Positions 12,541-24,700 of a stretch of DNA of 64,000 bases are shown in pieces (the stretch's first letter is position 1; each line of letters begins with the position of its first letter). This stretch comes from Syngnathus acus (Eukaryota > Chordata > Actinopteri > Syngnathiformes > Syngnathidae), in contig NC_051088.1 of NCBI RefSeq assembly GCF_901709675.1, positions 23,254,193-23,318,192 of the forward strand, given 5' to 3'. Below the pieces are notes generated by a model. It was not told the origin of the DNA, did no database searches, and worked only from the letters and a program-made list of their open reading frames with translations. A program made the translations under genes and the position numbers.

Positions 12541-12612
12541 TGGGATCGAACCAAGTTCTTACTGAGCAAGAGCCCGTGTCACTCACCAGTCAGCTATTTC
12601 AACCTGGGTGAT
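12541..12612 (-). repeat. tRNA-like box A/B segment in the left arm
   Basis: On the reverse strand, TAGCTGACTGGTGAGTGACA (A-box-like) is followed by GGTTCGATCCCAGG, which fits the RNA polymerase III B-box consensus GGTTCGANNCC. It is too degenerate to be a tRNA gene. The same segment lies on the plus strand of the right arm. Confidence 0.5.
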
Positions 12613-12870
12613 AATGGTCGTCGGCACCGTTTTGTACTACTGATGTGCACTCCAGTTAAGTGAACAATCTTTAGAATCGGTTCACTCACCCTAACCCTAA
12701 CCTCCTGATTGGCTGTTTGATCTGTGACATCACTTGGACACTCCATTAGGTACACCGCCATTTTCAAGTGTACCTAATAACAGGCCACTTTATTAGGGAA
12801 ATCTCATGGTCAAAGGTCACAGGTGTCAAGCTCTAGTCCTCGGGGCCGCATTCCAACATGTTTTCCAAGA

Positions 12871-14690
12871 TTCATTCAGGTATTCAGATATCAGATATTT
12901 CCCTAATAAAGTGGCCTGTTATTAGGTACACTTGAAAATGGCGGTGTACCTAATGGAGTGTCCGTGTGATTCCCTCGTTAAGCGCACCTGCGTGAAAAGT
13001 TTTAGCTCCTGCGGAGCGTGAAAATGACCTAAAACTTTTCACGCAGGTGCACTTAACGAGGGAAGGACATGGACACTCCATTAGGTACACCGCTATTTTC
13101 AAGTGTACCTAATAACAGGCCACTTTATTATCTTGGAAAACATGTTGGAATGCGGCCCCGAGGACTAGAGCTTGACACCTGTGACCTTTGACCATGATAT
13201 TTCCCTAATAAAGTGGCCTGTTATTAGGTACACTTGAAAATGGTGGTGTACCTAATGGAGTGTCCGTGTGATTCCCTCGTTAAGTGCACCTGCGTGAAAA
13301 GTTTTAGCTCCTGCAGAACGTGAAAGTGACCAAAATCTTTTCACGCAGGTGTGTTTAACGAGGGTAACTTGGAAAACATATTGGAACGCGGCCCCAAGGA
13401 CTAGAGCTTGACACCTGTGACCTTTGACCATGATATTTTCCTAATAAAGTGGCCTGTTATTAGGTACACTTGAAAATGGCGGTGTACCTAATGGAGTGTC
13501 CGTGTGATTCCCTCGTTAAACGCACCTGCGTGAAAAGTTTTAGCTCCTGCAGAACATGAAAATGACCTAAAACTTTTCACGCAGGTGCGCTTAACGAGGG
13601 AAGCACATTTTCAAGTGTACCTAATAACAGACCACTTTATTATCTTGGAAAACATGTTGGAATGCGGCCCCGAGGACTAGAGCTTGACACCTGTGACCTT
13701 TGACCATGATATTTCCCTAATAAAGTGGCCTGTTATTAGGTGCACTTCAAAATGGCGGTGTACCTAATGGAGTGTCCATGTGATTCCCTCGTTAAGTGCA
13801 CCTGCGTGAAAAGTTTTAGCTCCTGCTGAACGTGAAAGTGACCAAAATCTTTTCACGCAGGTGTGTTTAACGAGGGTAACTTGGAAAACATATTGGAACG
13901 CGGCCCCAAGGACTAGAGCTTGACACCTGTGACCTTTGACCATGATATTTCCCTAATAAAGTGGCCTGTTATTAGGTACACTTGAAAATGGCGGTGGACC
14001 TAATGGAGTGTCCGTGTGATTTCCTCGTTAAGCGCACCTGTGTGAAAAGGTTTAGCTCCTGCGGAACGTGAAAATGACCTAAAACTTTTCACGCAGGTGC
14101 GCTTAACGAGGGAAGCACATAGACACTCCATTAGGTACACCGCTATTTTCAAGTGTACCTAATAACAGGCCACTTTATTATCTTGGAAAACATGTTGGAA
14201 TGCGGCCCCGAGGACTAGAGCTTGACACCTGTGACCTTTGACCATGATATTTCCCTAATAAAGTGGCCTGTTATTAGGTGCACTTGAAAATGGCGGTGTA
14301 CCTAATGGAGTGTCCGTGTGATTCCCTCGTTAAGTGCACCTGCGTGAAAAGTTTTAGCTCCTGCAGAACGTGAAAGTGACCAAAATCTTTTCACGCAGGT
14401 GTGTTTAACGAGGGTAACTTGGAAAACATATTGGAACGCGGCCCCAAGGACTAGAGCTTGACACCTGTGACCTTTGACCATGATATTTCCCTAATAAAGT
14501 GGCCTGTTATTAGGTACACTTGAAAATGGCGGTGTACCTAATGGAGTGTCCGTGTGATTCCCTCGTTAAACGCACCTGCGTGAAAAGTTTTAGCTCCTGC
14601 GGAACGTGAAAATGACAAAACTTTTCACGCAGGTGCGCTTAACGAGGGAAGCACATTTTCAAGTGTACCTAATAACAGACCACTTTATTA
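12871..14690. repeat. Higher-order array of seven hairpin units inside the fold-back element
   Basis: A roughly 90-bp near-palindrome, CCCTCGTTAAGCGCACCTGC...GCAGGTGCGCTTAACGAGGG, occurs seven times, with left edges at about 12972, 13274, 13510, 13786, 14022, 14324 and 14560. Spacings are 302, 236, 276, 236, 302 and 236, so the pattern repeats every 1,050 bp. Between hairpins are inverted pairs of AGGTACACTTGAAAATGGCG and the motif GCTTGACACCTGTGACC. Confidence 0.9.
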
Positions 14691-14964
14691 TCTTGGAAAA
14701 CATGTTGGAATGCGGCCCCGAGGACTAGAGCTTGACACCTGTGACCTTTGACCATGAGATTTCCCTAATAAAGTGGCCTGTTATTAGGTACACTTGAAAA
14801 TGGCGGTGTACCTAATGGAGTGTCCAAGTGACGTCACAGATCAAACAGCCAATCAGGAGGTTAGGGTTAGGGTGAGTGAACCGATTCTAAAGATTCAGTT
14901 CACTTAACTGGAATGCACATCAGTCGTACAAAACAGTGCAGACGACCATTTGCACCCAGGTTGA

Positions 14965-15030
14965 AATAGCTGACTGGTGCGTGACACGGGCTCTTGCTCG
15001 GTAAGAACTTGGTTCGATCCCAGGTGTGAA
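14965..15030 (+). repeat. tRNA-like box A/B segment in the right arm
   Basis: Mirror copy of the left-arm segment, with TAGCTGACTGGTGCGTGACA and GGTTCGATCCCAGG on the plus strand. The arm may have captured a SINE head before the arms became inverted copies. Confidence 0.5.
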
Positions 15031-15979
15031 AAAAAAATACCAAAATGTGCTTTTATTGTGCAATTAACCCTTTATTTATTCTTTTTTTTTTTTACCTCGT
15101 GTAGTGTACCTATTGAAGTGTCCATGAGGTGTACCTACACATATTGTCATTTAAAGCAGTTAACCAAATGTCAGATTTTTGTTTTCATGCCCAAAAAAAT
15201 AAAAACAAGGAATAAAACACCAGACATGTTTTAACATAAATGTTTATTTAAAAATAATAATAAAATTAAAAGTAAATTTCAAACCAGCAATCCTATGTGA
15301 AATTGCAGTAGATATATTGGAAACAATATTTAGGCGTGTATATGCATACACGTTATTTAAAAACTACTATGTGTTATAAAATCAAGATTACCCAAAGAGA
15401 AGCATAATCTCCCCGTTGTTTCATAACGGCGCATCCCTTCATGCAATAAAGTTAGCTGTTAGCTTGGAGAAAACGCGCAAAAAAAGAAGAGTGGTGTGTC
15501 AGTGAGTGGTTCTTTCTTTCCTTGGCAAATCGTAAATCGACATTCTGGTTTACATAGTTCACGCCAGGAGGTAGACGCAACACGTTCACTGACTGATCCG
15601 TTGATGCACGGGAAGGAAGGCAGTTGAACCACTGACTCGTTCGCGAATGGGAAAGTCAGGAGTCGTCCCCTCACTGATCCGTTCTCGCGATATACTGAAA
15701 ATGCGAATCACTCACTGATTTGTTCACTCGCAGATTTGTTCGTTGGTGAACTGGAAATGCAATTCACGACTCGTTCGTGAACGGGAAGTTACGTCATTTC
15801 CTTCTTCGTTTTGTTTTACGGCGAGGTGGCACCAGCTTCAATGGGCATTACCGACACCTACTGGTTGAAGTCATATGAACTGAAAAAAGAACGAATCTAT
15901 TTAGGAAGTGATTCGTTCACTCTCGTTCACTGAAAACGTTCGTTCTTTTGAACGAATCGTTCACTCACGAGCCAACACT

Positions 15980-17313
15980 AGTCTAGGTGTTGTATTATAG
16001 AAAATGTGTGAATAACCGAGCCAATTATTATATATAAAAAAAAAAATGTTTGGGGGGGGGAGTAGTTGTATTGTTTGACGTACATGTTGTTCCCAAGGGA
16101 TGTTGTAATTTAGAGAAAAATGTGTGCGTTGCCGTTGTCGACATTACCGTGTGTTTACTTGATTGTTTTTTGTCTGGTGTATTGCTTAGTTGTGTGTGTT
16201 ATTGAAGTTAAAAAAAAAAAAAAGGATCAGTGTGTGTGGGTGGGACGACTCGTTGAACGATTCGTTTAAACGAATCTTTTGAGTGAACCGATTCTAAAGA
16301 TCCAGTTCACTTAAAAGAACTGGAATGCACATCACTACGGCGCTGCTTGTTCTTGTTTATTTAGAAGGCTGTAAGAAGAATGCCCATTGGCTGATGACGA
16401 CGCAGAATTTGAATATTAAAAGAAAAGAGGTGGGGAAACATTTGGCCTCAAGGCAAGGAACATGTCATTTTGAAAACAGAAACACGTGTATGAATGTACT
16501 TTTTTTTTAATAAATTGATTTTCCTTGAACAACCCATTTCACGAAAAATTAATTCAACACATTGTACAGTAGTCTTGATAAACAATCCCAATTCAGTCCA
16601 TCCATATCCGTATAATGCCCTCGAATGACACGACATTTTGGTTATAATAGTTTCATCTGTTTACTTTATTCCATTCTTTTACTGTACATATTCAAGTATG
16701 CTTTGGAATGCACAAAAACGGGGATGCAAATGAGCAGTTGTCGCATATGTCCACCAGACGGCAGCATTTAGCCCTGAGGAATTCGTCCATCCGCTTGTAA
16801 GTATGTCAGTGGACTGCAGTGGAACGGCAGATAAACAATTAGCCTGAAAGATAAAATAAACTTGGCATTTGGAACCAAATTTGGGGGTTTTGATGGGCAG
16901 CCTCTCATTTTTGTGTGTGTGTGTGTGTGGATGCTGATGAACTAAAATCCTGTGGAATGAATTCACTTGTTGAAATGGAGAATGTGAGACTTGAAGTTGG
17001 AATAGTTTGTACTGGTCAGGAAACATGGAAGCGATGCAAGTAAGTAACCCTAAAAACTTGGGTGAGGGAATTCTTTTTTTTTTTTTATGAAAGTGAAATT
17101 TGGGATCGAAAGGAATATGGAAAATAGTCACGGGAAGATTGCAGAATAACGTGTGAATGCGCTTTCGCATTGACAACGCGTAAATCTATTGTATACATGT
17201 ATAAATACTTTTTTTTTTTTTTTTACAAGTCATTTTCACAGCTTGAATATTTTGCAATTTCATTTTGTATGATTGTGTGCAGCTATTCCAACGCCCCAAC
17301 ACTCCCCTACCCC
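15980..17313. other. Region between the fold-back element and the arhgap4 stop codon
   Basis: Holds a short arm-like repeat, A- and G-rich runs, a (GT)n run near 16914-16928 and the likely arhgap4 3' UTR. A reverse-strand AATAAA (TTTATT at 16665-16670) is a candidate polyadenylation signal. No separate gene is seen. Confidence 0.45.
16235..16340. repeat. Separate short copy of fold-back arm sequence
   Basis: GAGTGAACCGATTCTAAAGA and CCAGTTCACTT...GGAATGCACATCA occur here outside the element. The same phrases are near 14873-14930 and, inverted, near 12650-12690. This suggests that a smaller repeat family contributed to the arms. Confidence 0.6.
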
Positions 17314-20300
17314 TCATGCCCTCTTTTCCTTTGGGACGCCCGCAAGGGAGGACGACGAGGAAGAGGGAGACTCTTGCAGCACATGCTTGGACACGAGTTC
17401 TTTGAAGACTGAGTCCATTTGGCGGCACACCTCCTGTTAACGGAGGACGAGACAATCTGGTGTGACTTCCAACTCTCCTCCCCCTTGGCACAAGGGCATT
17501 GTGAACTGGAAATATTTAAGAAGGCAAAGGAGAAGGAGCACAAACCTTATCTACTTTGATGTCATCCGCAGGGGAGGTGGTCACCTGTCTGGAGAAGGAA
17601 AAGATGGCGGGTGATGTTTGAATTCAAATCGTTTTCACTGTCATTAACGTAAATTGGGATGAATCCAGCGTGAATCCATTGTTAGCTTGATACTCACTCT
17701 CTGCGCACAAAACCAGGAGAGTGAGTCCTCCTTGGCCAGTTCTGGGGCCCGGTTGGAATCTGGAGGATGACCTTTGACCCGCATGTAGCCACGCTGACCC
17801 CAGCGCCGGCTGGTCCCGACGCGGACCTGCGGTGGTCCGCCTGGCCGGTCTTGTCGGCTTTTGAAGCCTCGCTGTTTTTCTGCAGGGCTCCTTTTGCCGA
17901 GTGACTGCGATTGACCGGGTGTCCCGCTTCTACTTCTGTTGCACATCACATAGCCTGTTACTTTTGTGTTTCACAAACCCGAATGCATGCGATAATCTCT
18001 CCTTGCTAGTCAAGGTCTCTTTGCATTTCTCAGAAAGAAAAACAAGCAATTGACCTCACCAATTCTGCAGTACTCTGCCTCGCCGTCCCCTTCCTCCACA
18101 TTTAGCTCACTGTGAGGGGGGGAAAAAAAACCTGCATTAGAAAGCAAAAAAAAAAAAAATCTCAACAGGCTTTTGCGCGCTTGCTTCCTCTTGTATCTGT
18201 GCAAACATGCCATTTGGTTTCCTCTGTTGCAAAACGTATGTTTCTAATTAAAACAGCCGAGTCAAAAAATACGTCGGCAAAAATCTGCATTGGGGAAAAT
18301 AAATTCATAAAATACACCCAGCCCCCCTCCCAAAAAAAAAACTTCAACCAGCAATAAATAATGTGTTGAGGGGGGGGTGGGGGTCAACTGTCTCACCCGT
18401 CATCTTGTTCCAGCGTCATGCACTTTTCGTACACGAGGCCTCGCACCTCGCTCGGCCCGGGAAAGATGCTCTCGTGCTGGACGATGAAGTTCTTGACCAT
18501 GGCGTTGATCTGTGGCTGTAAGGTGACGGCGTCGTGCTGGTCCAGCTGCTGATCCTGGTTCTGTTCCCGAGCCCCTCTGACCAGGCTTGGACCGAAGCAC
18601 ACTGCCAGGTTGTAAGGCTGCATCATGTTCTCGTCGCTGTACTGCGACACGCTGGGGACGAATGGCGACATTAGCGTAAAGCTTCTCTCGACATGCCATT
18701 TAAGGCGGACGGGTGGGCGGGGTTTCGCACTCACTGGTGAAGAAACGCAAAGAGGTATCTCATGACAATGATGAGCGGCTCGGCGAAGGACGAGATGACG
18801 CTTTTCAGCTGATCGGCTCTCTCGCCGTCGTTTTGGATGTCTGACGGACAAAAGGGACCGTGAAACTTAACAAGGACACAATGCAATTTATGAAGGCGTC
18901 CAAGAGAAGATGGTAGGATTGATCAGTTTTAGGTCTCAAATAGCACAAGGGGACGGAGAGGATGACGAAACTCACAGGTGTACTCCAACAGCCGAGTGAG
19001 GCTGTCTACGGGGAAAAGGGGATTCTTCAACTCTCTGAAATACAGCTTGAGCACTCCGGCAACAGAATCCAGGTCAGACGTGTGCTCGGTCAGAGGGTCT
19101 TCTCCTACAAAACAACAACGCTGGATCTAAGTAAAAGTAAAGATACTTTTGACTATTTCTTCCTCACTTTTCTTTTTCGCAACAATTTCTAGCAGTTCCC
19201 CCTTACCTCGCTCAAATGCATCCCTCAAATTGTTGACTTCCACTTGAGAGCCCGACACCCGAAATATGCCTTCATGGTGGAGGCCTGGTGAACGGAACCA
19301 CAGTTCAAATTGTGCACACGCCTCTGACTCTCCCGAGAGTCAATCGACGGGGCTCACCTTTGAGATTGATGTAGCGAATGCAACTTTCCACCACAACTGG
19401 AATCTGTTGACCTGACGCCTGCAAAACATAGGAAGGAATACAAAACATTGCACAAGAACATGCAGCATATTTTCAATTTGACATTCATTAATTCAATTCC
19501 AGTATTTATTTATTTTCCCTTCAAGGTTGATTCACTTTTGTTGCATACGTTTAGACATGAATGGCTTTGTTGACTTACTAAGTTATGATTAATGACCATT
19601 CGCTAATATAGCATTTCTTCAATACTGACAAAAAATACGAGGGGTTAGCACTTCTGTAAGACAACGCGTGTACTGATTTATGGAAGTGGCAAATTTCATT
19701 ACCTGCAAGAAGGACAGCATGTCACCGCTGAAAAGTTTATGGTTGTGCACCAAATTGCCACTGGAGGGATTTTTTCGAACACGTGCAGACTTCCCGTTGT
19801 GTCTGTTCGGAGAAAGCAAGCAAATCATTTGCTTAGGTTGTTAGCCGTGGGCCTAAAACCGGATCAGCCACAATAAACTGAGGTTGACTTACCTTGGCAG
19901 ATGTTTACTTGACGTTCGGCCTAGGGTATGGTGAGAAATAAACATTTAAGTACTCGAACAGGTCATTGTTATAGAAGTTACATTTGCGCCACCTTTTTCC
20001 ACCGCCACTTTAAGCAGGTCATGTTTCGCTTGCAGCTTGGACTCCAAAGAGCTGCCCACCAGAAACTCTTTGACTCTCTGGAAGACAAAAGCAGCTCTTG
20101 TCAATCATCTGTTCACAAAAAGGAAGATTGTGGGTCTATGGCTTAAAAAAAAAAAAAACTCACAGTGAGGTAGAGGTTTTCTACGTCTTGCTGGTTTGTT
20201 CTGCGGCGCGCCACACTGGGCCGGACTAACTGGCCGTCTGTGCTCTCCTCTTGGCTGCTGTTGGGCTCCAAGTCCAAGTCGGCCATCGTTTCCAACAAAG

Positions 20301-22696
20301 ACGACTGGGCTGCTAACATGCTCTTGTTTGCCTGCGGCGGTCGGGTGAAAGCCACATTTTGGATATGTTGGAAGTCTCGCCTTGAAGCAAAAGTCCTTAC
20401 AGGACACCAGTGAGATCGGCCATGTTGGATGTTTGGAGAGAGTACCAATGAGCGTGAAAGGAAGGAAGAGGACGTCCCTCAGTCAGTGGACGGACGGCGA
20501 CGCTTTACCTCCTGCGATTCCTCGGCGACGGCTGTCAGCCTGGTCTGGATCTGTTTGAATCTGGTCTCCAGCTCAGACCTCATCTCGTTCTCGGCGCTAA
20601 TCTCAGACTGCTACGAGGGCAAGCAAATGAGGAGGGAATGAGCCATCTGCGAGAGAAAAAAGCCAAAGCAACGGGACCACCCACCTGGTCGCCATCGTGG
20701 GGCTGGTAGGGGAAGCGAAAGGGCAAACAAAAAGTCACGTGGTGGTCCTGCAGGAGAGCGTCTCGGTCCCGGCCCTGGTCCAGCCCGGACATCGTACTGT
20801 GGAGATGCTGCAGGCTTGAGTCCAAGTTCTGCTGGCCCTGGCGCCGACTGGACAGATAAGCTTGCATCACTCGGCCCAGAGACAAGTGGTAGCCCGTATC
20901 GGCGCACTGCATGGGGGGGGGGGGGGGGGGGGGGGGAGGCCGCGGCATGTCAAAGAGCCATCACGTGCTAATCTAGTCATTTGGAGAACACGGCAAGGTC
21001 TAAAAGCGCTCGTCATTGGTTGACAGACAAGTGCAGACTGACGTCAATGAGAGTGGAGATGTCCTGGAGGTAGTACTTCTTCATGGAAACGTTAGCAGCA
21101 TCCAAGTTGAGCAGGTAATCATTTCTGGCCTTGCTGCACTTCAAGTAGATGTCTTGGACTTTTCCTTGCCTCTGTGAGAACATGGGGGGGGGAAAAAGAA
21201 ATCACTTTCATGTATGTTCTTCCATTGTTCCTTGCTTTCTGTAATAAATTTAAAGTTGTAGCGCTGGACCTTCAGATTGTAAAAACTCCACATGAGGGTT
21301 TGTCGGGTGTTTTAGAGCCCAACAGCCCATTTACCAAATTTCAAGTCAAACAATCTTGCTCATTCACAGTATAAATTATTGGAGCGATAAAAATTCCACT
21401 GATCATAACACAACAAAAAAAAATAATTTCCAGCTCTAAAAAAAATAAATGAACACAGAAAATGTACATTTATAACTCCAAATATTAAACAACTTAAGGG
21501 TATGAACATTCATTTATGTACTTGCACTCTGAAGAAATTTTTAAGAGATTTAAAATAATATATTTTTTAAATGTAAACCAAATGACTTGTCAAGTCACCG
21601 AGTTCGCGTCACTTTTTGCCGAGCAAGTCCCAAGTCATAAAATCAATTCGAGTGTGTCACGTCTGCTCGCCTGCCATTTTGTGAAAATCTCTTTTGTAAA
21701 GAAAGTGAGCAAGACGACAGGAGTTGACTGCACTTTACCTTCTCGATGAGCCTCTCCAGTTTCTTTGCGTTCTGCTTCTGCTTCTCCTCCTGTTTCTCCG
21801 CCTCCTTCAACTTCCCGTCTGCACACAGGTAGTCGGCGTGGTACTGGGAGTACGTCCGCCACGCCTGCACCAGAGACACACGTGTCACTACGCACGCTCA
21901 AGAAAGACAAAAGTCCTTTTGAGTTTCTCACGTACAGTCTGCAGCTCCGTGGTCACCTTGAGCAGGCCGTCCTGAAGCTGAGTGCAGATCTCTTTACTCT
22001 GGAAACCGAGCAACGGATGCGTGAGGAAAGCCGTTGGTGGATTTATTCGTACCCTGCTCACGTGGATATTTACAAACGCACGCATTTGAGTACCTTCTTG
22101 GCCAGCCTCTGTGTGTACTCCAAGCAATAGTTTAGAGGCTGGATGAGGAAAGAGGAGCAGTTGTCACTCAGCTGGTTATGGTCTTTACTCTCCTGCCTCG
22201 TGTGTGACAGCAAGGCCAACCACATCTGGGCCACGGAATGACTGCTCGCCTCTTTTCTGTTACCAGAAACACGGATAGAACATGGGTATCACTTTTGAGG
22301 TTCTAATACTTCCCGAGTGGAATTTGCTTGTTCTTCCCTCTCACAGAACCAAAACATTGGAAGACTTGAAATTGTTCGCAGACGGGCTACCTTTTGCTCC
22401 GGTTGGTGAACCTTTCGGCCAGTTTGTCCAAGGATCGCGAGTACTCGCTCTCGATCTCGCTCCGTCGCCGCAGGTAGTCGGCAAAATCGTGCAGAAGCTG
22501 GCTCTTCTGCTCCAGCTGCACGTCCATGGCTTTCAGTTGGTCAACCAGCTGCCAGCGAACCTCTGACAAGGCACAAGAGGAAATGAAAGACTACAGACAA
22601 CCCCGATTTGCAATAGTAACGTGTTTTACCCTTAATTTGTGTGTCATAGTCCACCACGCCAGTCTTGTCCTTCCTGAGCTTCACATGGGAAGCCAT
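17314..22696 (-). CDS. arhgap4: Rho GTPase-activating protein 4 (srGAP family), SH3 domain apparently missing
   Basis: Twenty-one coding exons, from 22630-22696 to 17314-17433, join in phase to about 834 aa (human about 946). The N-terminus (MASHVKLRKDKTGVVDYDTQ) and EIESEYSRSLDKLAERF mark the F-BAR domain, which bends and binds membrane; KLKEAEKQEEKQKQ is part of its helices. The RhoGAP domain runs from GLHHEGIFRVSG through GVLKLYFRELKNPLFP to YSDENMMQPYNLAVCFGPSL; the R of GIFRVSG matches the catalytic arginine finger that speeds GTP hydrolysis on Rho-family GTPases. VYEKCM follows, as in ARHGAP4. The exons after it (18060-18109, 17698-17935, 17546-17588, 17314-17433) have no SH3 signature (no ELSF, DWW or GLIP motif), yet the conserved tail EVCRQMDSVFKEL is present. 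A likely non-coding first exon is at 24606 to about 24700. Symbol choice rests on tail similarity and the naa10 neighbour. Confidence 0.88.
20913..20936. repeat. G24 homopolymer next to an arhgap4 splice acceptor
   Basis: A run of 24 G on the plus strand. On the transcribed strand it is a C run directly upstream of ATGCAG, the acceptor of the exon 20685-20906, so it forms the polypyrimidine tract. Its exact length may be unreliable in an assembly. Confidence 0.9.
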
Positions 22697-24605
22697 GATT
22701 GCCCAAACCAGGTCTGTGGAACAAAGACAGTTTTGAAAACTCGGGTGATTTGTAAAATGCACGGATTGGTCAGCTCAAAAGTACAGGAGATAAAAAAATA
22801 AATAAATGAAATACTAAATGAATCTAATAAAAGATATTTTTATTTTTGATTGAATAATTCATAACAATTTCACTTGCCTTAACTCATCCCAAAATGAATA
22901 TTTAATACAAATAATGTGTCCTTTGTTCATCTGTCTGTGCCAGTGACGTATAGTGACAGGTAGAACAATTGCAATGCTCTTCCACGAGATGGCAGAACCT
23001 TTGCATCGACATTTCAAACTGACTACATCGGGTCGTGGGAAATTTGAGACGAAATCATCCGTCTGATGATTCACTGATGATTGTTTTCCGATTTGTTTCC
23101 ATAGAACTAGTGTATGTCACTAAGCTGTGGCACAAAGCATGAAAGCGTTCAACATAGCGGAGGAGTTAGTTTTGCCTGCTACTTCTGGTCTGCATGCCTG
23201 CTGAGGCAGTTGTTAAATGACTTTGCAGATTATAAGGCGATAGTTTCATTTGCGCTTTATTACAAATTTATTTGCAGTTCATTTCATTTTTTAAAAATGT
23301 ATATTATTTGAATGTATTTATTTTGTCACCTTTTTTATTAATTTATTGTTTTATATGTATAATACATACATATCTTTTTAATTATTTTATTATAAGTTAA
23401 ATCTAAATATTATATATTTTTTAATTAAAAAGACTGACTTGATGCCTAATTTTTTTTTTATCTCAGCTTGATTTGTGGCAGGAATTATCAGCCTGTTTGA
23501 GAGGGTTGATGTGTGTGCAGGTTTACATACACATGTCTAATAAAAATTTTGTGATGATCCCATTGTATCACGTCATTCTACTGAGTGAGTCAATGAAACC
23601 TATACAGCTATACAGCCCCTGAACTAGACCACATGATGTGACACAGTAAATATAATACTAGAACCAGGAGCCTTAATAATGAAAACATTCAGCAGTCCAG
23701 TCATTATAAATGTCGAAAACAATGACAGGCAACATCCTCGCCGTCGTTGGATGTGCAGAGAGCTCAGTTATTTGAATTTGAAGGAAGATTTACTTGAGTA
23801 ATTATATGAAAAAGAGGAAGAGTGCTCTTTTCTTGCATGACCAACACACATTCACACACACTTCCCCATTTTGAAAAGGCACACATGACTCTTCAACATT
23901 CTCTTCTGCTGAAATGCGTTATGGCTCTTAGATCGGAAAGTTCAGTTCAAACCTCAAATGCGCGCAACACACAAACTCAAACCACAACACAAATATGAAC
24001 CCAAACTGCCTGTCATGTACCACGTTGGGTCGAGTCTCATTTCTTATATGCTTTTGCCCTCTTCCATTACAACCAAAAACAAATAAATTCAAGGGTGTAG
24101 CTGGTGGTAGCTGCCACCCCAAACAAACGCTAAGATAATGTAATGTAAAGGTATCTTTAATCAAATTATTTCTGTAAACAAAGCCTACTTAGAAGAAACA
24201 TGTCAACTGCTGAGAGCCCCCTATCAGGTAGATTCCCCAATCGCACCGTCATTGATATAAGGTCATGTAAGCCGTATGTCAGTAACCCCTTCAGTGTTGC
24301 CTGCCCTGGTTGGGGGCAATGGCTACGGATTTTTTTTTTTTTTTTTTTTTAGTAGGAGCTTAGAAACCTTTCATTTACCACACTGCCATTCCAAAATCTT
24401 AAGAACTAAAAGTAATAAGAGCAACTTGAACCTTGTCGCTTTCAACTTTTGAAGACGCCTTTGGCCCATAAACTGCCATGTGACTCACTGTTGGTACTAA
24501 ACCAGGAAAAGGCGGCAAAATGGCAAAACCAAGAGCCGAAAGTCGGACTTGGAGCACTTGTAAAGAGGGCACGTATTTCTCAGAGGGCGTGTGTCTGCGT
24601 CCTAC

Positions 24606-24700
24606 CTGATGTGGAGCAGGCTTGACTTGTCGCTTGTGTTGTGAGAGTGCGGCAGGCAGGCACAGGCAGCCGAGTTACGCCACTTAACTCTCACCTCCCC
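24606..24700 (-). promoter_or_regulatory. Candidate arhgap4 5' UTR exon
   Basis: On the reverse strand CTCCACATCAG|GTAGG gives a good 5' splice site, and the start-codon exon has an acceptor (TTCCACAG) at 22714. The sequence upstream is GC-rich with GCGCGC runs near 24775-24795, fitting a promoter. There is no transcript evidence. Confidence 0.35.

Larger units (their letters stand above)
11601..15979. mobile_element. Large fold-back (inverted-arm) DNA element
   Basis: The left arm, 11601 to about 12870, is an inverted copy of the right arm, about 14691-15979. AGTGTTGGCTCGTGAGTGAACGA at the left end faces its reverse complement at the right end, and resemblance continues to the inner junctions (CATGTTTTCCAAGA against TCTTGGAAAACATG). 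The middle is a palindromic repeat array. No transposase is seen: the reading frames in the arms are mirror shadows of each other. The end sequence resembles hAT-type termini, but I found no 8-bp target duplication, so the superfamily is uncertain. It is probably a non-autonomous element. It lies between cerk and the 3' end of arhgap4. Confidence 0.88.

Noticed and set aside
12326-12586. Open frame of 86 aa, nearly identical to one at 14977-15234
   Set aside because: The two frames are inverted copies within the fold-back arms and overlap the tRNA-like segment; no domain or codon signal supports a protein.
12685-12705. CCCTAACCCTAA, telomere-like hexamers
   Set aside because: Only two units, mirrored at 14858-14872 as part of the inverted arms; not an interstitial telomere.
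12972-14650. CRISPR-like regularly spaced repeats
   Set aside because: The units are long palindromes with repeated, not unique, spacers inside a eukaryotic transposon.
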